From Pseudomonas sp. MYb327 (GTDB lineage: Bacteria; Pseudomonadota; Gammaproteobacteria; Pseudomonadales; Pseudomonadaceae): a DNA stretch of 64,000 bases. The notes under the pieces were generated by a model that had not been told where the DNA came from, made no database searches, and saw only the letters and a list, made by a program, of their open reading frames with translations. The stretch covers positions 1,936,001-2,000,000 of the forward strand of contig NZ_CP159258.1 in assembly GCF_040438925.1 (NCBI RefSeq). Direction: 5' to 3'. Made by a program: the position numbers and the translations under genes. Each line of letters begins with the position of its first letter. Within the stretch, counting starts at the first letter, position 1. Positions 51,574 to 58,400 of the stretch are shown in pieces.

Positions 51574-52332
51574 ATGACTGATAAAGCGTTCGCTCAGGCC
51601 GATCCTGACTGGCTGGCGTTGATCAGCGCAGCCCGCGAGTGGCTGTCTGGTCCCCTCGGGCAGTTTTTGCTGGACGAAGAGCGGCGCATGCTCGAAGACG
51701 AGCTTGGGCGCTTCTTCGGCGGCTATCTGGTGCATTACGGCCCGTCGGCACAGACGCCGCCACCGGCACCGCAGGTTCAGCGCAATGTGCGCCTGGGTGC
51801 GCCGTTGCCTGGGGTCGAGATTGTCTGCGAGGAGCAGGCCTGGCCGTTGAGCGAGCATGCCGCCGACGTGGTGGTGTTGCAGCACGGTCTGGATTTTTGT
51901 CTGTCGCCCCACGGATTGCTGCGCGAAGCGGCAAGTAGCGTGCGGCCTGGCGGGCACCTGCTGATCATCGGGATCAATCCCTGGAGCAGTTGGGGCCTGC
52001 GTCACGTCTTCGCTCATGATGCGTTGCGCAAGGCTCGCTGCATTTCTCCTTCGCGGGTAGCCGACTGGCTGAACCTGCTGGGCTTCGCACTGGAGAAACG
52101 CCGCTTCGGGTGCTATCGTCCGCCGCTTGCTTCGCCCGCCTGGCAGACCCGTCTGGCCGGTTGGGAGCGCAAGGCCGGAGACTGGCAATTGTCTGGCGGC
52201 GGCTTCTATTTATTGGTGGCGCGCAAAATAGTGGTCGGCCTGCGACCAGTGAGACAAGAACGCCGCGAGCCGATGGGCAAGCTGATTCCATTGCCGATGG
52301 CCAAGGTCAATCGTCGTAACATCGAACCGTAA
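51574..52332 (+). CDS. Class I SAM-dependent methyltransferase (YafS-like)
   Basis: The ATG at 51574 has GGAG six bases upstream and gives 252 aa. The methyltransferase core is recognisable from [20 protein letters not shown], then [20 protein letters not shown]. It lies between gloB and rnhA as yafS does in E. coli and its counterpart does in P. aeruginosa. The substrate is unknown. Confidence 0.87.
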   Translation: MTDKAFAQADPDWLALISAAREWLSGPLGQFLLDEERRMLEDELGRFFGGYLVHYGPSAQTPPPAPQVQRNVRLGAPLPGVEIVCEEQAWPLSEHAADVVVLQHGLDFCLSPHGLLREAASSVRPGGHLLIIGINPWSSWGLRHVFAHDALRKARCISPSRVADWLNLLGFALEKRRFGCYRPPLASPAWQTRLAGWERKAGDWQLSGGGFYLLVARKIVVGLRPVRQERREPMGKLIPLPMAKVNRRNIEP

Positions 52333-52422
52333 TACCTACTTTAATTTCCGGCCGGGGTCGCCCCGGTCTCGAGCGTCGTCGATCGTTGATTGGCGAGCCA
52401 CCGCATTTTCTGGATAGATGGC

Positions 52423-52875
52423 ATGAGCGATAGCGTAGAACTCTTCACCGACGGCGCCTGCAAAGGTAATCCTGGCCCTGGCGGTTGGGGTGCCTTGCTG
52501 GTGTGCAAGGGTGTTGAAAAAGAACTCTGGGGTGGCGAAGCCAATACCACTAACAACCGCATGGAACTGATGGGCGCGATCCGCGGCCTCGAAGAGCTCA
52601 AGCGTCCCTGCGACGTGCTGCTGGTGACCGACTCCCAGTACGTAATGAAAGGCATCAACGAGTGGATGGCCAACTGGAAAAAACGCGGCTGGAAAACCGC
52701 TGCCAAAGAGCCGGTCAAGAACGCCGACCTGTGGAAGATGCTCGACGAACAGGTCAATCGCCACAACGTGTCCTGGAAATGGGTGCGCGGACACATTGGT
52801 CATCATGGCAACGAGCGCGCCGACCAGTTGGCCAACCGCGGCGTGGATGAAGTGCGTGGCTACAAACAAGATTAA
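52423..52875 (+). CDS. rnhA: Ribonuclease HI
   Basis: The ATG at 52423 gives 150 aa. Catalytic residues Asp10 ([17 protein letters not shown]), Glu48, Asp70 ([12 protein letters not shown]) and Asp134, plus the catalytic-loop His124 ([14 protein letters not shown]), are all present. It degrades the RNA of RNA-DNA hybrids. It is normally followed directly by dnaQ; here dnaQ is broken. Confidence 0.96.
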   Translation: MSDSVELFTDGACKGNPGPGGWGALLVCKGVEKELWGGEANTTNNRMELMGAIRGLEELKRPCDVLLVTDSQYVMKGINEWMANWKKRGWKTAAKEPVKNADLWKMLDEQVNRHNVSWKWVRGHIGHHGNERADQLANRGVDEVRGYKQD

Positions 52876-52889
52876 AACCGAGTTGCGAC

Positions 52890-52965
52890 CATCGCCAGCA
52901 GGCTGGCTCCCACAGAGGATTTGTGAATGACGCAGATCGAATGTGGGAGTCAGCCTGCTGGCGAT
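52890..52965. repeat. REP pair between rnhA and the dnaQ start
   Basis: Inverted cores (ATCGCCAGCAGGCTGGCTCC and GGAGTCAGCCTGCTGGCGAT) in the rnhA-dnaQ intergenic space. Confidence 0.85.
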
Positions 52966-53054
52966 CGGGACGGCGCTGTCTACCTGAAAGACCCGGGCGA
53001 GCGTGGTAACATCGCCGCTTTTGCACGATTGACCGATTGAGAGCTGAGCACTAG

Positions 53055-53075
53055 ATGGCCACCAGATCCGTTGCC
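53055..53075 (+). pseudogene. dnaQ: Truncated dnaQ, first codons only
   Basis: ATGGCCACCAGATCCGTT encodes MATRSV, the N-terminus I recall for DnaQ of fluorescent pseudomonads (MATRSVVLDTETTG). It sits just where rnhA-dnaQ synteny predicts. The frame then diverges to ALFCLLVNG and stops at 53123, so the exonuclease domain is absent. DnaQ is the proofreading epsilon subunit of DNA polymerase III. Either an insertion or rearrangement split the gene, or the rest lies beyond the window. The match covers only six codons but is strengthened by position. Confidence 0.65.
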
Positions 53076-53210
53076 CTCTTCTGCCTACTTGTCAACGGTG
53101 TAATCGAGCCCCTCGCACATTAGTGCACGATTCAAGGTGCTGATTGTGTGGGGGTTATTGATCCAGCTCCCGTTTTTTTAGCTGAATTTCAAGATTTCAT
53201 GCTTCTAAAG

Positions 53211-53248
53211 TGTAAACGATGGGCTGTTTTAGCTGCCCATCGTTTACA
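53211..53248. repeat. Perfect 14-bp inverted repeat (hairpin)
   Basis: TGTAAACGATGGGC, 10-nt loop, GCCCATCGTTTACA, followed by CTAAAAAAAG. It could be a minus-strand terminator (seven T after the stem in that direction) or the end of a mobile element. Confidence 0.7.
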
Positions 53249-53448
53249 TTCTAAAAAAAGAGCCTGTAGCGATCTGATAGCCTCTTTGTCGAATGCGACG
53301 TTTCCCGTCTCGGGATAACAATTTTATTGCTCGTCGTCCGCAATAAACGGCATGAATTGCTGATGCCGACTCAACTCGCTCGACAACCATTCCCGCTCTC
53401 CGAGAGCTGAGATTCGGCGCCTGGGTGTTTTATCCATTTTCGCGACCC

Positions 53449-53655
53449 ATGGATCCTCTGGAATTTGACCTGGTTCGAAGCTTAGCGGTTATCGATATGT
53501 ATTCCGCCGAAGCAGATCTTGCATGGGGTGCTAGTCTTCCAGCGTCAAATAACCGGTGAGTTTGAAAATGAAAAAAATGACTCTAGAAGGCTTCGTTGTG
53601 AGGAGCGTGGGTCTTTGCAGAAATGACTCATTAGCCTATCGAGTAAAAATCGAGC
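53449..53655 (+). pseudogene. LysR-family regulator remnant, frameshifted N-terminus
   Basis: Frame one reads MDPLEFDLVRSLAVIDMYSA (the usual LysR opening) and ends at 53559. The overlapping next frame gives VSLKMKKMTLEGFVVRSVGL, recalling the SAVSLQMKKLE...LFVRSGRGL part of the LysR HTH. The effector domain is missing. Order and spacing support a degraded LysR gene, but similarity is judged by eye. Confidence 0.45.
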
Positions 53656-53955
53656 CTCTGCCATGTCTGCGATGCGGGCCTTGGCCCCCTACGCGGGCAT
53701 CGGATCCTGAAAACCGCAAGACTGATACCTAGCTCTGGAGATTAACTAATCTGAGGAGCATAGATGTATGGCGTTGGATTCAGTTCGGGCGACCCAAGCG
53801 TAGCAGGATGCTGCCATGGCTTCTTCAATGGCGTTTTTCGTGCTCAGAATGTAATGGGTAGTGAAAAACTGAGTTCGTTTGTGAATAGACGATCGGCGAA
53901 AATTTAGAAGAAATCGTCGTGGGTGAATTGAAGTTCGCCACGACAGGCAGCAACC

Positions 53956-55573
53956 GGCCGATTCTGTTGAAAAAGTCGGATTTTCAGATCACCTGAACTC
54001 AGGCACGGCCACCACCAGAGAACCTACTCACCACATTGAGTGGTTTCTCGGCCCTTCGTTGACCATTGTTGCTTTGTTATTGGGTTAATTTGAGGTTTTT
54101 GGCTTAGTGCAGGCGCACCTATACCGGGGCAGGCGGCCCTTGAGATGTAAGTTTGGCCAGTCGACGCAGGTTCTGTACCGCAGCCGCCAGCGTGAACTCA
54201 TCGGTCGCGCCACTCATGCCCCGTAGTCGCAAGCGATCCATTTTCAGGATGCGCTTGAGGTGGGCAAACAACATTTCGACCTTCTTACGTTCGTGGCGAG
54301 AGCGCACGTACTCCGGCGTCGCCGCGATGCGTCGAGCGACATCACGAGCGGCTTCATGAACGCTGCGAGCGATCTTGCGAAACGACGTGTTCGGGCAGCA
54401 CTTGGCTTTCATCGGACACGTCGCGCAGTCAGTCTGTCTAGATCGGAAGATGATGGTGTTGGCTTTGGTGACGTGCGAACGCTCGTTCTTGAAGGCTCGC
54501 CATTCGCTACGTAATGCATTGCCAGCCGGGCAGCAGTATTCCTCAGTCTCTTCATTCCAGCGGAAATCGTTGCTCGAAAAACTGTCGTTCTTGCGTTCGG
54601 TTTTGTCCCACACCGGCACATGCGGCTCGATGTCTTTTTCCTCCACCATCCAGGCCAGCATCGGCGCGGTGCCGTAAGCAGTGTCGCCAATGAGGCGTTC
54701 CGGCTTGATGTCGAACTGCGCTTCGACCCGATCGATCATCGTCTTGGTGCTCTCGACTTCTGCGGTTCGATGAGCCGGTGTGGGTTCCACATCCATGATC
54801 ACGCCGTGCTCGGTATCGATCAGATAATTCGTGGAGTAAGCGTAGAACGCTGGGCCACCTGGAGCTGCGGTCCAGCGGGCTTGAGGATCAGTCAGCGATA
54901 GACGCTTCGGTAGCGTTTCGGCCAGAGCCTCTTCATCGAGTGCCTCAAGATACTCACGCACGGCGCGGGTGCTCAGGGCCGGATCGCTCCAGTTGACCGG
55001 TTCATCACCCGGTACACCGCGCTGCCGGCTGGCATCCGCTTTGATGATGCTGGCGTCCACGGCAAAGCCTTCGCCCTTGACCAGGCCGGCGTCCATGCAA
55101 CGACGCAGCACTTCATTGAACAGCCAGCGAAACAGATCGCTGTCCCGAAAGCGGCCGTGTCGGTTTTTGGAAAAGGTCGAGTGATTGGGGACTTCATCTT
55201 CAAGGCTCAATCGGCAGAACCAGCGATACGCCAAGTTCAAATGGGCCTCTTCGCACAACCGCCGCTCTGAGCGAATGCCGTAGCAATAGCCCACGATCAA
55301 CATGCGGATCATCAATTCAGGATCAATCGACGGGCGCCCAATCGGGCTGTAGAAGTCGGCGAGGTGATGGCGCAAATCGCTCAGATCGAGACACCGATCA
55401 ATGCTGCGCAGAAGGTGATTGGCGGGGATGTGATCTTCAAGGTTGAACGAGTAAAACAGTCGCTCCTGCCCACTCGATAACTGTCCCATCATGCAGTGTG
55501 ATCCCCCGCCGGCCAATGAAGCAATTTTGCCGCAGGCGAGACAGGGGAGCTACTTTTTCAACAGAATCGGCCA
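53956..55573 (-). mobile_element. IS1182-family insertion sequence
   Basis: Terminal inverted repeats GATTCTGTTGAAAAAGT / ACTTTTTCAACAGAATC (outer bases GGCC on both sides) bound a single transposase gene. The flanks read AACC-GGCC and GGCC-AATA, so GGCC is either the tip of the repeat or a 4-bp palindromic target duplication. Length about 1.6 kb fits IS1182. Confidence 0.88.
54119..55492 (-). CDS. IS1182-family transposase
   Basis: Started at the ATG at 55492, giving 457 aa. An N-terminal DUF772-type domain (FYSPIGRPSIDPELMIRMLI, residues about 50-75) is followed by a DDE core with AVDASIIKADASRQRG (first Asp), LIGDTAYGTAPML (second Asp) and the C-terminal ERKKVEMLFAHLKRILKMDR (Glu). It is intact with no frameshift. 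Confidence 0.93.
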   Translation of the reverse strand: MMGQLSSGQERLFYSFNLEDHIPANHLLRSIDRCLDLSDLRHHLADFYSPIGRPSIDPELMIRMLIVGYCYGIRSERRLCEEAHLNLAYRWFCRLSLEDEVPNHSTFSKNRHGRFRDSDLFRWLFNEVLRRCMDAGLVKGEGFAVDASIIKADASRQRGVPGDEPVNWSDPALSTRAVREYLEALDEEALAETLPKRLSLTDPQARWTAAPGGPAFYAYSTNYLIDTEHGVIMDVEPTPAHRTAEVESTKTMIDRVEAQFDIKPERLIGDTAYGTAPMLAWMVEEKDIEPHVPVWDKTERKNDSFSSNDFRWNEETEEYCCPAGNALRSEWRAFKNERSHVTKANTIIFRSRQTDCATCPMKAKCCPNTSFRKIARSVHEAARDVARRIAATPEYVRSRHERKKVEMLFAHLKRILKMDRLRLRGMSGATDEFTLAAAVQNLRRLAKLTSQGPPAPV

Positions 55574-56052
55574 ATAGCAGTCATTCGCCAAAACGATAAA
55601 TTCCTGCCTAAGCCTCACGAAGCGCGCTTGCCTTTATTTTTTTTACCGGTCCGATTGGCGTTTGGATGCTTATGGAGCTTAACCGAACAAAACAGCTGCT
55701 CCATGGGGCCCTTGGGGGGATAGAGGCTTGTTCGAATAGTCGCAGTCGATCCAACTGATTTGGTTCTCACGTTGGTTGTTGGGCGCTCATTTCGCTAGCA
55801 CTGAGTCTAGAGACTTAAAATTCACGCCGGGAACGCATCAACACGCTTTCTTTTATCTCTGTCATAGTGCTGACAGCATTATGAATAAGAAGGTAAGTGT
55901 CTGCTGATTAATAAGTTGGCGAGCTTTGATGTCTGCGAACTATTATGCGGACAGTTTGGGAATTAATTATAATGCTGAGCGGTTGCAGCAGAGCTCATGG
56001 GTTGGGCAGTGAGTTAACATGAGATTAATATGAGATTAATATGCAGCCTTAC
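55574..56052. other. AT-rich intergenic region beside the kinase/HIRAN module
   Basis: About 480 bp. It contains an imperfect 21-bp palindrome at 55863-55883 (CATAGTGCTG A CAGCATTATG) and a direct repeat ATGAGATTAAT at 56019-56040. No ORF recognised. It marks the drop in GC toward the 56-57.8 kb module. Confidence 0.45.
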
Positions 56053-56820
56053 CTATTTCCGGTGACTAGGAAATCGATTTTTAGTCGCAAGAAGTTTATA
56101 TTTTTCTGATTGAAAAGGTACGAAGCCATCCGGCCAAGGAGTTACCGACTCACACAAAAGCCTATATTGTTCAGGTGCGCTTAAGTTGATTTTGAGGACG
56201 GGGATGCTAGTAGAAAGTTTGCTACCTGTCACTCCAAGCTTGCGATTTACGTAGATTAAATCCTCATTTAGATAGTGAGGGTAGTATCCAAGGTGGTGTC
56301 CTGTGCAGGGATTAATTACTGAAATTGCATTCGAGTCGGCGCGATTCCCTTCCTCAATAATACAAGATAGTCGGGTTCGACCGTCCAGAGTCAAAAGCTC
56401 TCTTTTGGCGTCGCCTGAAATATACGCAATGCCGCTGAGAAAGAATTTCAATCGATACTCTTTGTTTGCTGACATTTGCGGTACTTTAATAATCCTGAAA
56501 TTATCTGTTTTTCTTGAGCCTCCTGACGCACTAAGGATTTCAAGAGGGTCGTTGGCGCCAGGCACCATATCTAACCATGACAGCATGGTGAAGTACTCTG
56601 GACGCCGTTCGGGGATTAATCTATTTTGAAAAAAAGGAAAAAGCTCGGTTGATTCATATACTTTATCCAGGATGTTCATGCGTGGGAACGGAACGAAGTT
56701 CTTATTGAGCGCACCTTGGGTATAAGAAAAACTATAAATTCCGTGAACTTCTTCCAACTTGGCAACTGGCTCCCACATGGTTGTCTCAGGATCTTGCCAA
56801 ATAACAAATGCACTACTCAT
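56053..56820 (-). CDS. HIRAN-domain protein associated with a HipA-like kinase
   Basis: 255 aa. The N-terminal part (VIWQDPETTMWEPVAKL, residues 6-22, then FPRMNILDKVYESTELFPFF) and the C-terminal HIRAN domain (about 124-195; LSCIIEEGNRADSNAISVIN, HHLGYYPHYL) match bacterial HIRAN proteins. In eukaryotic HLTF the HIRAN domain binds 3' ssDNA ends. The ATG lies inside the 3' end of the upstream kinase gene (8-bp overlap), so they form one unit. Its AT-rich codon use differs from the core genome, indicating acquisition. The function of this pair is not established. Confidence 0.82.
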   Translation of the reverse strand: MSSAFVIWQDPETTMWEPVAKLEEVHGIYSFSYTQGALNKNFVPFPRMNILDKVYESTELFPFFQNRLIPERRPEYFTMLSWLDMVPGANDPLEILSASGGSRKTDNFRIIKVPQMSANKEYRLKFFLSGIAYISGDAKRELLTLDGRTRLSCIIEEGNRADSNAISVINPCTGHHLGYYPHYLNEDLIYVNRKLGVTGSKLSTSIPVLKINLSAPEQYRLLCESVTPWPDGFVPFQSEKYKLLATKNRFPSHRK

Positions 56821-57795
56821 ATGTTTTAATCTGCCGCTTTCTAAATGATGGATCTAAGTTTTCCTTAAAGAAAGGTAAAAGACTCATCATATTCGACTTG
56901 TTACAGCAAAGCATTTCAAGGGCAAATTTTTTAGATACATCGCTCATTATTTCCGCAGGTATTGGCTCAATAATAGCTTGCATTATGTCGGTAGTCAATG
57001 CATTCAGCTGCGTTAGCCAGCTTATAGCTGCTCGCGGGTTCAATATTCCAAAATATTCAAATGCTTTTAAAGTGCGCAATCTTTTATCTTTTAAATAAAA
57101 AAAGACTTTGCTCGCTGTACGTAGTTTGAAACATGCTGCCCCCTGTCTTGAGAGGTTAATCTGTTATGCTTTGTTTCATCAGATTCATTCCTGCCTAACC
57201 CCGCCGCGTGATCAAATGTTGGAGCTAGATGAAAGCGTCCCTTGCCAGTAACAATCAATCCCCAGTTTTCACTGTGTCTGTCTTGATTGGACAGCAGAGC
57301 GTCGAGCATTAAGTAGCCAGTAAAAAAGTCTGCGGCGCTTTTAATGCTGGGTAAGCTGTTGAAGCCGAGTGGTTTATTTCTTATTATTCGCCGCAGAATA
57401 ATATAGACATGCATGATGTTTTGTTTTTCGGATTTTTTCTGAACTTCGGTGTTAATAGGGGCGCTATAATTTTTTAGGATTTCATTTCCTGTTACAAGGT
57501 ATGCATTGTCGCTGGAAATGAAATTCCTGGTAATTACGCCACGGACTGATTTGTCGCGTGCTAATTCGTAGTCTGCGCAAGGGATAAGTAGTTTTTTTGC
57601 AAGTTCGCATGATATTTTTTCTGACCAATCCTCCCCATCCCTTAATATGATGCTGTTATTTGAGTCATGTGTTTCGATTGATTTGAATAGGTAATGATTT
57701 CCTAGCGAGTCGGAACACCAATACTTTGACTTTGTTCCAAGTGGCTCAAACTCCTCCTGCTTGAAATCTGAAATATCAAAAATCTCATAATTCAT
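56813..57795 (-). pseudogene. HipA-like serine/threonine kinase, frame broken in a T7 run
   Basis: The first frame (57795-57091) encodes 234 aa. Its kinase motifs are Lys38 (YLFKSI), Asp172/Asn177 in SNQDRHSENWGL and Asp195 in APTFDHAAGLG; the 172-177-195 spacing equals HipA Asp309-Asn314-Asp332. It ends KSFFI-stop at a run of seven T (57097-57103). One extra T would give KSFFYLKDKRLRTL and continue through the C-terminal helical part (FEYFGILNPRAAISWLTQLN) to 56813, about 327 aa. So the gene is one base from intact: mutation, sequencing error or slippage. No hipB-like antitoxin is seen. Confidence 0.8.
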
Positions 57796-57939
57796 ATTCG
57801 TACCAAATGAGTATCCATATCTTGCATCTAGGTCTTCATCAAATGTGGTAACTAAAGGCAGATGGTGCCGGTACGGATTATTAAATTAATCGTATTTTCC
57901 ATGCCGATGTGCGTTTTGTAGAATAATGGGGCCAGGTTG

Positions 57940-58051
57940 ATGAAGAAAGCAACTTCTTTATTGCCACCGGCCACCATAAGAAAAAAGGAAGCTCAGCTTC
58001 AATTCGATCTGATTAGTAGCGACAGGCAGGATGACCACATTTTAGCCAATC
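57940..58051 (+). pseudogene. Unidentified gene, truncated 5' fragment
   Basis: Encodes MKKATSLLPPATIRKKEAQL and FDLISSDRQDDHILANLL before running into IS30-like terminal sequence. The N-terminus looks protein-like (charged, helical) but I do not recognise it. The upstream ribosome site is weak. Confidence 0.35.
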
Positions 58052-58074
58052 TGTTGCGTCGACCGGTTGAATCC
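58052..58074. repeat. Solo IS30-type terminal repeat
   Basis: TGTTGCGTCGACCGGTTGAATCC differs at one base from the inner end of the IS30 element at 20833-20855. No transposase accompanies it, so it is a scar or a distant relative. Confidence 0.6.
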
Positions 58075-58103
58075 ACAACCAAAAGCGGTCATGCACTAAA
58101 AGC

Positions 58104-58310
58104 GGCACACGATCCCAGCAGCGCTATGCGGATTCGACTGCGTCGAGCGAACAACTGGCCTCGTCACGGCTGTGGCCTTGATCCGTACTAGGGCCGCGGC
58201 CTCTCGTTTGAACTCGACAGAAAACGGAAGTTGTTGCTTGCTCATCGAACACTTCTCTAATGTCGAGGACACTCGCCTAAATTGATGTCCGGAATCAGTA
58301 AACCACTACA
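58104..58310 (-). mobile_element. IS3-family remnant (left end and start of orfA)
   Basis: The end TGTAGTGGTTTACTGATTCC (58310 downward, followed by GGACA) is succeeded by an ATG at 58245 reading MSKQQLPFSVEFKREAAALV, a typical IS3 OrfA opening. The similarity stops soon after, and the rest of the element is lost. Confidence 0.65.
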
Positions 58311-58400
58311 GTGCGACCAGAGAGAAGTGGACGCTTCGCTCCGGCCGCCCTATGGCATATGGAATAGGTAAACCAGCACTCGAGGGTCTAGCAATGTGTG

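Larger units (their letters stand above)
53076..53955. other. Decayed DNA at the left edge of the accessory region
   Basis: Nearly 900 bp without an intact gene. It contains a 14-bp-stem hairpin (53211-53248), a 37-codon minus-strand frame (53437-53324, MDKTPRRRISALGEREWLSS) of unknown meaning, and a broken LysR gene from 53449. From about 53740 to the IS1182 element nothing is recognisable. Confidence 0.5.
57796..58400. other. Gap with gene fragment and IS remnants
   Basis: About 600 bp. It holds the start of an unidentified ORF (57940), a 23-bp match to the IS30 terminal repeat (58052-58074), the 5' part of a second IS3-family orfA (58245 downward) with its IS end at 58286-58310, and about 90 bp with no recognised content before the ATPase gene. 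Confidence 0.5.
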
